Under the pieces are notes generated by a model. The model saw only the letters and a program-made list of their open reading frames with translations. It was not told the origin of the DNA and did not search any database. Positions 8,307-15,895 of a stretch of 64,000 bases of DNA are shown here, one piece after another (the first letter of the stretch is position 1; each line of letters starts with the position of its first letter). This DNA is from Microvirga pakistanensis. GTDB taxonomy: Bacteria > Pseudomonadota > Alphaproteobacteria > Rhizobiales > Beijerinckiaceae. Made by a program: the position numbers and the translations under genes. The stretch is taken from the NCBI RefSeq assembly GCF_004458765.1, contig NZ_SPJX01000184.1, positions 62,001 through 126,000 of the forward strand, read 5' to 3'.

Positions 8307-8801
8307 ATGCCTGCCAAGGAAAAGACCTTAAACGACCTGTTCCTTCATACCCTGAAGGATATCTACTACGCCGAAAAGCAGATCCTGAAGGCCTTGCCGA
8401 AAATGGCAAAGAATGCGGAATCGGAGGAGCTGAAGCAGGCCTTCGAGACGCACCGCGAGGAGACCGAGGGGCAGATCGATCGCCTTGAACAGGTCTTCAA
8501 GAGCCTGGACAAGGCCGCCCGTGGCGTGCAGTGCGAAGCCATCAATGGCATCATCGAAGAGGGCAAGGAGGTCATGGAGGACTTTGCGGACAGCGAGGCT
8601 CTCGATGCCGGCATCCTGGCTGCTGCCCAGGCCGTCGAGCACTATGAGATCACGCGCTACGGCTCCCTCAAGACCTGGGCTCTGGAGCTCGGCATGGATG
8701 AGGCCGCCAGGCTGCTCGACCAGAACCTTCAGGAGGAGAAGAAGACTGACGCTCTCCTCACGAAATTGGCCGAGGCGCGCATCAATACAAAGGCGGCCTA
8801 G
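8307..8801 (+). CDS. DUF892 / YciE-YciF family ferritin-like stress protein
   Basis: A 164-residue soluble four-helix protein. It starts MPAKEKTLNDLFLHTLKDIYYAEKQ, the characteristic first helix of the YciE/YciF (DUF892) ferritin-like family, with glutamate and histidine residues able to bind metal (YYAEKQ, ETHREETEGQ, AVEHYEITRYG). Homologues are induced by osmotic and general stress; no catalytic reaction is established. The ATG at 8307 is chosen because the protein family begins there and because the exact EcfG promoter at 8251 would lie inside a longer frame. The TAG stop lies in the left end of a CTAG-ended repeat. Confidence 0.92.
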   Translation: MPAKEKTLNDLFLHTLKDIYYAEKQILKALPKMAKNAESEELKQAFETHREETEGQIDRLEQVFKSLDKAARGVQCEAINGIIEEGKEVMEDFADSEALDAGILAAAQAVEHYEITRYGSLKTWALELGMDEAARLLDQNLQEEKKTDALLTKLAEARINTKAA

Positions 8802-8875
8802 AGCCTTTTCGGCGAAGTGGATTCGGTTCGCCGCTCAAGAATGCGGCAAGTCGAAAACGAGAACCGGTTCCATGC
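8798..8875. repeat. CTAG-ended intergenic palindromic element (copy 2, right end unclear)
   Basis: It begins CTAGAGCC at 8798, so that the TAG stop of the ferritin-like gene (8799-8801) is part of the element. It continues with GGCGAAGTGGATTCGGTTCGCC, which can fold on itself and closely matches copy 6. The right end is not marked by CTAG; the boundary given is the end of the recognisable GAGAACCGGTTCC palindrome. Confidence 0.6.
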
Positions 8876-8906
8876 AGGTGGAGCCGGTTCTCACCCTCTT
8901 TCGTGG

Positions 8907-8937
8907 CAAAGCCCCGCTTCCAGGCGGGGCTTTGCTA
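8907..8937. terminator. Bidirectional terminator hairpin
   Basis: CAAAGCCCCGC (8907-8917) pairs with GCGGGGCTTTG (8924-8934). It sits between the ferritin-like gene and the convergent quorum-sensing operon and can serve both strands. Confidence 0.8.
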
Positions 8938-8962
8938 TCTTTATGGAAGCGTGGGCACCGTG

Positions 8963-9211
8963 TTAGTGGCGGTGGCACCCGCAAGGGGCGACGGCTGTCT
9001 CGAGCGTCAGCCGCATGGCCCCTGACGGATGCACGTCAAAGGTTGCTTTCATGGTGCTGGGCTGTTCGACCAGATGCAGGAACGCCAGGAGTCTGAGGCA
9101 CGCAATCGGAGGCAGCATGCTCAGCAACTGACCGAGATTCTCCTGAACTCCATCGATCATCTCTTCTTGCACGAAGGAGGCGAGAGCGAGCTTCTCGTCA
9201 GGCGGCGACAT
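8963..9211 (-). CDS. Small protein of unknown function downstream of luxI
   Basis: I do not recognise the family. The preferred start gives 82 residues (MSPPDEKLALASFVQEEM...), a helical amphipathic middle (ENLGQLLSMLPPIACLRLLAFLHLV) and a C-terminus with CGCHRH, a possible metal-binding tail. The start codon lies 14 bases inside the end of luxI, so translation is probably coupled and the gene is the last in the luxR-luxI unit. A role in signal synthesis or its control is suggested only by position. Confidence 0.6.
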   Translation of the reverse strand: MSPPDEKLALASFVQEEMIDGVQENLGQLLSMLPPIACLRLLAFLHLVEQPSTMKATFDVHPSGAMRLTLETAVAPCGCHRH

Positions 9212-9839
9212 GGGGCATCCCCGGGTGAGACGGTGAGGGTCTGACGTGCCTGATGAGCGAGGGTCCACGCAAGCCGGCCAGCTTGCGAACATGCTCAAGG
9301 CTGGCAGTCGAGATCTCGACGGCGGCTGCGATGCAGGGTTGCCCTTCGATGATCTGAGGCAAGCCAAGAGGGCGAACCTTGAAGCCGGTCTGCTGCCAGC
9401 GTGGCAGCCACCACATCTCGACAACCGCAGTGACCTCACTGATGCCGTTCTCCAGGCAGTATTCCTGCATGGCAGCCAGAAGGCGGCAATCCGTCCGCCC
9501 GGTGCGCCGCTCCTTCACGACAAAGTAGCGTGTCCACTCGAGGACATCGGCAGCCTGCGGGATGTTGCGCTGGACCAGGTGGGGAAAGACGTCGCTGATC
9601 ATGTGAGGCAGCAAAGTCGGGTAAAGCCGCTGCCCACCGACCACGCGGCCTGCATCGATGGCGAGGAGATAGACGGCGTGCTCGTTATCATAAGCATCGA
9701 TCTCAAGCCCGTTGGAATGGCTGAGGTCGGTCCAGCCCCGCTCCTCGACAAAGATCTGGTGCCGAAGGCGGTAGAATTGCTGGATGCCGTCTTCGTAAAG
9801 CCCCCTGTTGTCGCTTGTAATCACATGGATATGGGTCAT
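9198..9839 (-). CDS. Acyl-homoserine-lactone synthase (LuxI family)
   Basis: Makes an N-acyl-homoserine lactone from S-adenosylmethionine and an acyl-ACP (or acyl-CoA). The 213-residue protein has the invariant family residues at nearly canonical numbers. These are R26, F30 and W36 in the YRLRHQIFVEERGW block, D48 and D51, R71 in GGQRLYP, and E101 and R104 in LEWTRYFV. The ATG at 9839 is preferred to the in-frame GTG at 9848 because the latter overlaps the GGGGGTGA ribosome binding site. A lux box lies between it and luxR, which is co-oriented upstream. The acyl chain made cannot be read from the sequence. Confidence 0.93.
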   Translation of the reverse strand: MTHIHVITSDNRGLYEDGIQQFYRLRHQIFVEERGWTDLSHSNGLEIDAYDNEHAVYLLAIDAGRVVGGQRLYPTLLPHMISDVFPHLVQRNIPQAADVLEWTRYFVVKERRTGRTDCRLLAAMQEYCLENGISEVTAVVEMWWLPRWQQTGFKVRPLGLPQIIEGQPCIAAAVEISTASLEHVRKLAGLRGPSLIRHVRPSPSHPGMPHVAA

Positions 9840-9895
9840 TGATGTCACCCCCTTGCTGAGTGGAATGACATTTCGCCCAAATAATTTGTGATTGG

Positions 9896-9915
9896 TATTG
9901 TAGGAAATTACAGGT
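9896..9915 (-). promoter_or_regulatory. lux box upstream of luxI
   Basis: The minus strand reads ACCTGTAATTTCCTACAATA. Compared with the classical lux box ACCTGTAGGATCGTACAGGT, the left half-site is perfect (7 of 7) and the right one keeps TACA. The centre is about 66 bases before the luxI start codon, the usual place for an activating site of a LuxR-type regulator, and it lies directly after the luxR stop codon region. Confidence 0.75.
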
Positions 9916-9921
9916 TCTTCA

Positions 9922-10659
9922 TCAGGCCTGGATAAGCTTGTACTGCATGGCTCGGGCTACGGCCTGGGTCTTATTGGTGGCTTCCAGCTTTTGACAGGCG
10001 CTGACGATGTGCGCCGTGACCGTTCGCTCGGTGATTCCGAGGATATCGCCTGTATCGGCCGCCGATTTTCCGGCTGCGGCCCACATGAGCGCCTCCCGCT
10101 CCCGAGGGGTCAGCAGACCCGCTCCGCGGCAGGGAAGGGGGTTGAGCAACTGCCGGGCGCGCTCGAAGGCGTACATGGCCATGAGGTGAAGGGCTGGCTT
10201 CGTTCGGGAGGACAGATCAAGGTCGACCCCGCTCATGGAGAAGCAGGCCTCGTACCCATTGATGCCGTGGATCGGCAGGCAAAATCCATCCCTCATCCGG
10301 AAATCGGTCGCTCTGTCCATGACCTCGGCTGCGCGCGGCTCTCTATCCCGATCGAAAGGGGCCTCGGACCACTCGAATGGTTGTACTGTGTTTCGGCAGA
10401 GACGAATGACAGGATCAACGCGAACATAATCTTCCTTTGCATAGATGTCGAACCAGCCAAGTGGCCATTTCTTAAGAAGTACAACTTGGTCGAACCGCTC
10501 TTTTAGGTTCGGTAGTCCTGTAATGATGAAGTTTTCGAACCCAAATAGCGCGAAAGATTTCGCCATTTCATCCATTACGTCTGGGACGGACGAAAGAGCT
10601 TCAAGCCTACCAATGAAGTCGAAGGCTTCTGTCGCGTAATCGAAGCTCGAATGAGACAC
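9922..10659 (-). CDS. LuxR-family quorum-sensing transcriptional regulator
   Basis: A 245-residue regulator with an N-terminal autoinducer-binding domain and a C-terminal LuxR helix-turn-helix. Signal-binding residues conserved in the family are present: W69 and Y73 in GWFDIYA, D82 and P83 in VRVDPV, and W97. The DNA-binding domain runs from about residue 180 (LTPREREALMWAAAGKSAAD) to the end and contains GITERTVTAHI. It lies 82 bases upstream of luxI on the same strand with a lux box between, so a positive feedback loop is expected. The divergent neighbour is a PraR-like repressor gene. Confidence 0.93.
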   Translation of the reverse strand: MSHSSFDYATEAFDFIGRLEALSSVPDVMDEMAKSFALFGFENFIITGLPNLKERFDQVVLLKKWPLGWFDIYAKEDYVRVDPVIRLCRNTVQPFEWSEAPFDRDREPRAAEVMDRATDFRMRDGFCLPIHGINGYEACFSMSGVDLDLSSRTKPALHLMAMYAFERARQLLNPLPCRGAGLLTPREREALMWAAAGKSAADTGDILGITERTVTAHIVSACQKLEATNKTQAVARAMQYKLIQA

Positions 10660-10768
10660 CGGTGCCTCCTGAGGGATTTCTATTAACAGGTGTATATCAT
10701 ACTTTTACTACCCAAGGTTATGGAAGGGGTATAATGACCCTGACCTGGCAATTAGGAAGGAGAGGGGA

Positions 10769-11155
10769 TTGCAGCAGAAGTCACCCAGCCCCATCGACGC
10801 TCATATCGGCAGCCGGGTGCGATCCAGACGGATCAAACTAGGGATGAGTCAGGAGAAATTGGCTGAGGCTCTGGGCCTCACATTCCAACAAGTCCAGAAG
10901 TACGAGAAAGGGGTGAACCGTATCGGAGCGAGTCGCCTTCTTCAGATCGCGACCATTCTGGATGTGAGTATCGAGTTCTTTTTCGAGGAGACGCCCGGCT
11001 TTCCGAAGACTGGGGCCGCAGATGACGATGAAATGGCCGAGTTTCTGATGAAACCGGGCAGCGATCGCCTCGTCCGCGGCTTCCTGCGCCTGAAGGATGA
11101 CGAGGTCCGCAAGAAGGTGGCTGATCTGGTCGACTGGTTGGCTTCGCTGCACTAG
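10769..11155 (+). CDS. XRE-family regulator similar to rhizobial PraR/PhrR
   Basis: A 128-residue protein with a Cro/CI-type helix-turn-helix (about residues 10-67; RVRSRRIKLGMSQEKLAEAL, then GLTFQQVQKYEKGVNR). A C-terminal helical part ends in a short hydrophobic helix (VADLVDWLASLH). The QVQKYEKG-NR-GASRL pattern is that of the PraR/PhrR group of rhizobia; PraR of Rhizobium leguminosarum represses quorum-sensing genes. The start is TTG at 10769, preceded by AGGAAGGAG at 6 bases; no suitable ATG is available upstream of the HTH. It is divergent from luxR, which supports a role in setting the quorum-sensing threshold. Confidence 0.85.
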   Translation: MQQKSPSPIDAHIGSRVRSRRIKLGMSQEKLAEALGLTFQQVQKYEKGVNRIGASRLLQIATILDVSIEFFFEETPGFPKTGAADDDEMAEFLMKPGSDRLVRGFLRLKDDEVRKKVADLVDWLASLH

Positions 11156-11197
11156 GCGCGAACTCCCGACAAGCCTGAAGGTTCGGAGCGGCCCATC

Positions 11198-11222
11198 GGA
11201 ACCTGCCGCGCTTCTAATGGTT
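11198..11222 (+). promoter_or_regulatory. EcfG-type promoter, one mismatch
   Basis: GGAAC (11198-11202), 16 bases, GGTT (11219-11222) in place of CGTT, 28 bases before the first gene of the four-gene envelope cluster. Confidence 0.5.
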
Positions 11223-11250
11223 ACTCCCCCACGATTGAGAGAGGTTGACC

Positions 11251-11793
11251 ATGGGCGTGGGACAGCAGAACGGAAATAGGCAGCCAGATACCGGCAGCGA
11301 TGATTGGGATGCTCTCAAAGGCGACGTCGGCGATATGGCCGGTGCGGCTGTCGAGCGTGGCAGGTACTTCGTCGACTCCGCGCGCGAGCAGGCGGCTGGT
11401 TATGCCGAGCGCCGCAAGGGCGACATTGCGCAGTCGGTCGCGGACTTCGCGACGTCCCTGCGCGATTCCACTCATTCGTTCGATGAGCGGCCGAACATTC
11501 GCGCCGTCGTCGACAGCGCCGCCGATGGTTTGGAGCAGCTCGCGGATTCCATTCGCGACCGCAGCTTCGCGGATTTCTTCAACGACTTCGAGGATATCGT
11601 CCGCCGCCGCCCGGCGACGGCGGCTGCCGTGTCGGTTGCCGTTGGCTTCCTGGCAGCCCGGTTCCTCAAGAGCACGGCCGAGGATCTGCGTCAGGACCGC
11701 ATGGGTCAGGGGGCCATGGGCCCGGGGGCATCACGGCCCGATCGCGGCCGGTCCCAGCAGGCCCAGCACCCGCGGGCCAGAACCAGCGCATGA
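11251..11793 (+). CDS. Hydrophilic protein with one C-terminal membrane segment, unknown function
   Basis: A 180-residue protein not assigned to a named family. Residues 1-110 are charged and helical (AREQAAGYAERRKGDIAQSV, RPNIRAVVDSAADGLEQLA). A single hydrophobic segment follows around residues 114-130 (ATAAAVSVAVGFLAARFL), and the tail is disordered. The layout resembles DUF883/ElaB-like anchored helical proteins. It is first in a tight cluster (overlap of 4 bases with the next gene) whose members are membrane-anchored helical proteins. An in-frame TTG at 11245 is less likely than the ATG at 11251. Confidence 0.75.
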   Translation: MGVGQQNGNRQPDTGSDDWDALKGDVGDMAGAAVERGRYFVDSAREQAAGYAERRKGDIAQSVADFATSLRDSTHSFDERPNIRAVVDSAADGLEQLADSIRDRSFADFFNDFEDIVRRRPATAAAVSVAVGFLAARFLKSTAEDLRQDRMGQGAMGPGASRPDRGRSQQAQHPRARTSA

Positions 11794-12200
11794 CGGAGAG
11801 CGCCATGCAGGGCAACAACCATCAAACCATCCAGGGCCTCGTCGGTGAGGCCCTCCGCGAGTCTACGGATCTTGCCCAGAAGGAGTTCACGCTCTTTCGC
11901 ACAGAGATCTCTCAGAATATCCGGACGCTCTTCATCGGATTGGCGCTTGTGGTCGTTGCGGCCATCTTCGCGATCGCCGCAGTCATGCTCCTGACGGAGT
12001 CGCTGGTCGAATGGCTCGCGACCGTCGTGAATTCCGAGGCCTTGGCGGCCCTCATCGTGGGTGGGGGACTGGCGATCATCGCGATCGGTCTCGGCCTGTA
12101 CGGACGCCATGCCATGTCGGCGTCGACGCTGACGCCGCAGCGAACCATGCGCTCCCTCAAGCGCGACGCGGAGGTTCTCTCCGAAAGAGGTGCAGGATGA
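11790..12200 (+). CDS. Phage-holin-superfamily 6 / DUF1469-type membrane protein
   Basis: A 136-residue protein with an N-terminal amphipathic helix (VGEALRESTDLAQKEFTLFR) and two long membrane segments (about residues 47-70 and 85-103). This matches the phage_holin_3_6 (Actinobacterial holin-X, DUF1469) pattern found in chromosomal stress clusters; it does not indicate a prophage. Overlaps of 4 bases on both sides (ATGA) show tight translational coupling with its neighbours. Confidence 0.85.
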   Translation: MTESAMQGNNHQTIQGLVGEALRESTDLAQKEFTLFRTEISQNIRTLFIGLALVVVAAIFAIAAVMLLTESLVEWLATVVNSEALAALIVGGGLAIIAIGLGLYGRHAMSASTLTPQRTMRSLKRDAEVLSERGAG

Positions 12201-12610
12201 CACAGAGCCTTCAGGACCTGGAGAAGGACATTGAGCAAAGCCGCGCGCAGCTTGATCGCACCATTGACCAACTCCAGAACAAGATGACGGTCTCGGGCGT
12301 GGTCGACGACATGCTCGGGACCGCTCGCGCCAGCCAATACGGCCCTCTCTACGACCGGGTTCTCGAAACGGTGCGCAGCAACCCGGTGCCGGTCATGCTC
12401 ATCGTGGCCGGCCTCGGTCTTCTCGCCTATCGCCTGGGACGCCCGACGCGCCGCCGTCCGACCCGGCTGATCGCTGCGGACGATGATTTCATCACGGAGC
12501 AGGATCTCGTAGGAGAGCCGAGCGACCTGCGAATCTACGATGCGGGCGCCGCTCCGCTCGAGCAGACTGACGGCATGTTCGATCGCCGTACACCGAACTC
12601 CCGCATTTGA
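12197..12610 (+). CDS. DUF3618 family protein
   Basis: A 137-residue protein. The N-terminus LEKDIEQSRAQLDRTIDQLQ is the family signature, and a single membrane segment follows at about residues 65-80 (PVPVMLIVAGLGLLAYRLG) with basic residues after it. DUF3618 genes are usually found next to DUF1469/holin-X genes, as here. No biochemical function is known. The ATG overlaps the previous stop (ATGA). Confidence 0.88.
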   Translation: MTQSLQDLEKDIEQSRAQLDRTIDQLQNKMTVSGVVDDMLGTARASQYGPLYDRVLETVRSNPVPVMLIVAGLGLLAYRLGRPTRRRPTRLIAADDDFITEQDLVGEPSDLRIYDAGAAPLEQTDGMFDRRTPNSRI

Positions 12611-12631
12611 CGAACGGAACAGGAGCTTTCA

Positions 12632-13366
12632 ATGGCCAACGCAAAGAACGAAGGTGGCAAGTCGGCGACCGACAAGCAGAACGAGACCGGAGCCGGCAAG
12701 GTTTCTGCCGGCACCTCCGTGGGCAATATCGGTGAGGCTCCGATGCCCCATGCGCATGACGATATGAAAGGCGCCCAGGGTGGCGCGTCGGCCTCACAGG
12801 CGTCCCAGCCTCTGGGTAGCGGCCAGGGAGGCGACAGGTCGAAGAACAGCTCTCAAGCCTCACAGCGCCAAGCGCAGAACCAGGGTGGTTCGATGAGCGA
12901 CAGAGCCCAGGAGATGGCTGGCGACATACGGGACCGTGCGGAGGACGCATACGAGGGAGCGTCCGAGTGGGCTCGCGATACCTATGATCGCGCCACCGGA
13001 TGGGCATCGGGTGCTTATGAGGGGCAGCGTCGTCGCGTGCGTCATATGGGCGGCCGCTCGACCAAGGCTTTCGGTAATGTCCGTGGCGGCATGCAGAACT
13101 ACGTTTCCGAAAACCCGATGGTGGTCGGCCTTGTGGGCCTGGCGGCCGGCCTGCTCCTTGGTGCGCTTCTGCCGCGGACCCGGCGCGAGAACGAGTTCTT
13201 CGGCGAGTGGGCCGACGAGGTACGGAACCAGGGCCTCCGGTATGCGCGCGACGCGGCCACTCGTGGACGCGAGTATGTGGAGGAAGCCTTCACGGGTGAC
13301 GAGGCGCAGTTCAGCCGCCACGAGAGCGAGTTCGATCCGGATCGTCGTGACGCGAACCGTCACTGA
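12632..13366 (+). CDS. DUF883/CsbD-like hydrophilic protein with C-terminal membrane segment
   Basis: A 244-residue protein. Residues 1-90 are low-complexity and rich in G, S, Q, N and A. Then come helical repeats (QEMAGDIRDRAEDAYEGASE, WARDTYDRATGWASGAYEGQ), reminiscent of LEA-like or CsbD-like stress proteins. A membrane segment follows (NPMVVGLVGLAAGLLLGALL, about residues 161-180) and then a charged tail. The ENPMVVGLVGLAAGLLLG pattern is like the C-terminal anchor of ElaB/YqjD/DUF883 ribosome-associated proteins. It ends the cluster and is followed by a terminator. Role in envelope stress is inferred. Confidence 0.8.
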   Translation: MANAKNEGGKSATDKQNETGAGKVSAGTSVGNIGEAPMPHAHDDMKGAQGGASASQASQPLGSGQGGDRSKNSSQASQRQAQNQGGSMSDRAQEMAGDIRDRAEDAYEGASEWARDTYDRATGWASGAYEGQRRRVRHMGGRSTKAFGNVRGGMQNYVSENPMVVGLVGLAAGLLLGALLPRTRRENEFFGEWADEVRNQGLRYARDAATRGREYVEEAFTGDEAQFSRHESEFDPDRRDANRH

Positions 13367-13385
13367 GAAAATTTCCCATGGACGG

Positions 13386-13418
13386 AAGGCGCCGGCATCG
13401 TGCCGGCGCCTTTTCTTT
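13386..13418 (+). terminator. Rho-independent terminator
   Basis: AAGGCGCCGGCA (13386-13397), loop TCG, TGCCGGCGCCTT and TTCTTT. It ends the 11251-13366 cluster. Confidence 0.9.
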
Positions 13419-13746
13419 GGAAATCGTGCTCAGGGAAGAAGGCAGCCAGAAAAGGCAACGGCCACGGCGAGATCATGCGCGTACATCCGGCGTCATCATC
13501 TCGGCATCGTGACCGTATCTGGCAGGCGATACGCCGCCAGGTTGATACTGAGATGGTGCCGCGCAGGCTGCATTTCAAGGATTCGGCGGCGGAATTTAAC
13601 CATATGCCCTGAAACGACCGGCGTTCTCGGCTTGGCCGGAACTCTGCATTCATCAGTCCGTTGCCGTGAGGGTTGGGACACGATTGCGGTTCAGCTGTAA
13701 AGATTGGTTTTCAGGCGATCCGGCTGCTATTGAGCGGAGTCGTAGT
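13419..13746. other. Leader region of a response regulator gene
   Basis: No gene is supported in these 328 bases. The stretch contains a TTAACCAT octamer (13596-13603, plus strand, possible CtrA half-site) and an exact EcfG promoter listed separately. Confidence 0.6.
13638..13662 (+). promoter_or_regulatory. EcfG-type promoter, exact consensus
   Basis: GGAAC (13638-13642), 16 bases, CGTT (13659-13662). The response regulator start is 85 bases further on, leaving a leader of about 75 bases. Confidence 0.75.
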
Positions 13747-14100
13747 GTGCGTATTCTGATTTTGGAAGATGATCCTTTTATCGCATCCGACCTTCAGGCG
13801 ATCCTGGAGGATGAGGGGCATGAGGTCGTAGGCGTTTTCGATTCTCTTGCTGAAACCTATGACCATCTCGAGGACGGTTTCGACTATGCGCTCCTCGACG
13901 TGGACGTGGTTGGCGGAAAGAGCTTCGGCGTTGCGGCCGCATTGGCGGAGCGGGACATTCCATTCGCCTTCGTGTCCGCATCGCAACCAAGCGATCTGCC
14001 TCAATCCCTTCGCCAATTCGCCTTCATTCCGAAGCCGTTCGAGGAGAGTGCGATTCTGGAGTCGATCGGGGAGACTTCTTCGCGCTCGTTTCCATGTTAA
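13747..14100 (+). CDS. Single-domain response regulator (CheY-like receiver)
   Basis: A 117-residue receiver domain without an output domain. The acidic pocket is in ILILEDDPF, the phosphoacceptor aspartate is in YALLDVDV (about residue 52), and the conserved lysine is in FIPKPF. The GTG at 13747 is chosen because the receiver fold begins directly after it and GGAG precedes it by 7 bases; a frame from 13666 would start after the promoter but add residues unlike a receiver. It has an exact EcfG promoter and precedes uvsE on the same strand. Single-domain receivers of this kind feed phosphate into the general stress phosphorelay in related bacteria (for example SdrG); that role is inferred here. 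Confidence 0.88.
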   Translation: MRILILEDDPFIASDLQAILEDEGHEVVGVFDSLAETYDHLEDGFDYALLDVDVVGGKSFGVAAALAERDIPFAFVSASQPSDLPQSLRQFAFIPKPFEESAILESIGETSSRSFPC

Positions 14101-14142
14101 TCGCATGAGGCAGGAACCCGACACGAGAGGCTTCTGTCTCGC

Positions 14143-15174
14143 ATGCCAGACCCGCGATTAGGCTTCTGCTGCAAGTTCGTGCCCGAGAGCGGCGAGGCTG
14201 ATGCCGCGCGGCCGATGAATACCAGCTCCGTCACAATGGCCTATCTCGGGCGTCTCGATCCCAAGGCGGCTTATGACAAGCTCGCCTCCGTCGTCGCTCA
14301 CAACCTCGAGGCGTTCACGCGGCAGATTGAGTATGTGGCGGGCCGCCCGCCGCTGGAGCGGTTGCATCGCCTCTCGAGCGATCTTCTGCCGGGTTACACG
14401 CATCCCATCTGCGAGGTCTTCTACCGGGATCGGGATCTGCGCACATTGATCGAGAGCAGGCTCGCCGCCGCCGGACAGCTCGCACGCGAGCACGGCGTGC
14501 GTCTGAGCATGCATCCCGGCCAGTTCTGCGTGATCGCTTCTCCGAACCCCTCCGCCGTCGCCAACGGTGTCGCCGAGTTCGAGTATCATGCGGATGTGAT
14601 GCGCTACATGGGATACGGGGACGGCTGGCACCCACACGGCGCGCACATCAACATCCATGGCGGCGCGAAGGCGGTGGGAGCCGAGGGCATCCGCGAGGGG
14701 GTGGGGCGGCTGTCGGAGACCGCGAGAAACCTGATCACCATCGAGAACGACGAAGTCAGTTTCGGCCTCGACGATCTTCTGCCGCTGGCCGACGTGGTGC
14801 CCATCGTTCTCGACCTCCATCATCACTGGATCAAGAGCGAAGGCGAATACGTGGAGCCGAACGATCCCAGGATCGCCACGATCATCGCGTCCTGGCGGGG
14901 CGTGCGGCCCTTGAGCCATATCAGCGTGTCGCGAGAGGATCTGCTCTCCGGTCACGACATCTCCACGCTGCCGGATTTCAGGGCGCTCGTTCGGACCGGG
15001 ATCAGGCCAAGGGATCTGCGCGGCCACTCGGATCTGATGTGGAACCTGGCCGTCAACGACCTCGTCGCACGCCATCTGACCTGGTCTGATTTCGAAGTGG
15101 AGGCGAAACTGAAGAACGTTGCGTCCGCGGGCTTGGCCCGGCACGTGGAGACGTCGGCAGCCCTGCTTTATTGA
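14143..15174 (+). CDS. uvsE: UV DNA damage endonuclease (UvsE/UVDE family)
   Basis: Nicks DNA 5' to UV photoproducts, starting an excision pathway independent of UvrABC. The 343-residue TIM-barrel protein shows the family landmarks. They are LGFCCKFV at the start, RLSMHPGQFCV (about residues 120-130), HINIHGGAK, ITIENDE (about 198-204), and the metal-binding cluster VLDLHHHW. The lysine and histidine/glutamate ligands of the three-metal site fit. Length is typical. It lies between two receiver genes that both have exact EcfG promoters, so stress-regulated repair is plausible; its own promoter was not identified and read-through from 13638 is possible. Confidence 0.93.
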   Translation: MPDPRLGFCCKFVPESGEADAARPMNTSSVTMAYLGRLDPKAAYDKLASVVAHNLEAFTRQIEYVAGRPPLERLHRLSSDLLPGYTHPICEVFYRDRDLRTLIESRLAAAGQLAREHGVRLSMHPGQFCVIASPNPSAVANGVAEFEYHADVMRYMGYGDGWHPHGAHINIHGGAKAVGAEGIREGVGRLSETARNLITIENDEVSFGLDDLLPLADVVPIVLDLHHHWIKSEGEYVEPNDPRIATIIASWRGVRPLSHISVSREDLLSGHDISTLPDFRALVRTGIRPRDLRGHSDLMWNLAVNDLVARHLTWSDFEVEAKLKNVASAGLARHVETSAALLY

Positions 15175-15210
15175 GATCGGTGAAAAGCTCGGAAAGCACG
15201 CTTTCCGAAT

Positions 15211-15235
15211 GGAACAACACGCCGACTCGCGCGTT
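15211..15235 (+). promoter_or_regulatory. EcfG-type promoter, exact consensus
   Basis: GGAAC (15211-15215), 16 bases, CGTT (15232-15235), 30 bases before the response regulator start at 15266. Confidence 0.8.
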
Positions 15236-15265
15236 CACGAACATTGTTTGTCCGTAGAGCGCCTG

Positions 15266-15709
15266 ATGCCTGAGTTTCAATCCACAGTTCTCTTGGTTGA
15301 AGACGAGCCCCTCATTCGTTTTTTTGTTGCAGAACTTCTTGAAGATTCCGGGTTCAAGGTGGTTGAGGCCGCCAACGCCACGGAGGCACTGGTTCTCCTG
15401 GAGGCAGGCCTCCACATCAACGTTCTCCTCACGGATGTGGACATGCCGAATGGCTGCAGCGGCTTCGAACTGGCTCACAAGGTTCATGAATCCTGGCCGG
15501 AAGCCGAGATCCTGATCATGTCCGGCCGCCAATGGCCTGCACAGGGAGACCTGCCTCAGGGAGCCGCTTTCCTGGCCAAGCCCTGCCCGAATGAAGCCAT
15601 CGTGTCTCATGTCCATTCGGCGAGCGAGCGGTCCAGGCGCGGCCTGCGCCTCGAGCCATCCCATCTCAAGACAACGGCAAAAATCCTTCCGTTTCCGAAA
15701 ACAGCCTAA
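15266..15709 (+). CDS. Single-domain response regulator
   Basis: A 147-residue protein with a receiver domain over residues 8-118. The acidic pair is in LLVEDEPL, the phosphoacceptor aspartate in LLTDVDMP (about residue 59), the conserved serine in ILIMSGR, and the lysine in FLAKPC. A basic, proline-containing tail of about 25 residues follows without a recognisable output domain. The ATG at 15266 is 30 bases after an exact EcfG promoter; longer frames would overlap that promoter. The partner kinase is not known. Confidence 0.88.
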   Translation: MPEFQSTVLLVEDEPLIRFFVAELLEDSGFKVVEAANATEALVLLEAGLHINVLLTDVDMPNGCSGFELAHKVHESWPEAEILIMSGRQWPAQGDLPQGAAFLAKPCPNEAIVSHVHSASERSRRGLRLEPSHLKTTAKILPFPKTA

Positions 15710-15895
15710 ATTCCTGAACTCTATCTTGCTGAAGCCGCAGAGCAGACATAAGCTCTGCCCGAATTGACCTTCCATCGGGGACTGGGGTCTTGAAACAGTC
15801 TCCGGACGATCCGACGAAAGCGGAGGTCAATGGGCTCGCGGCGCCAGGACAAGCGGCCGCCGAGGAGCTCTCCCACTCTACTCCCGGAGGAATAC

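Noticed and set aside
11790..12200. Holin-like protein as a sign of a prophage
   Set aside because: No other phage gene is nearby. The holin-X/DUF1469 protein is linked to DUF3618, as in ordinary chromosomal stress clusters.
14158..15144. Open frame of 328 codons on the minus strand opposite uvsE
   Set aside because: The sense strand encodes a complete UvsE with all motifs. The opposite frame has no family features.
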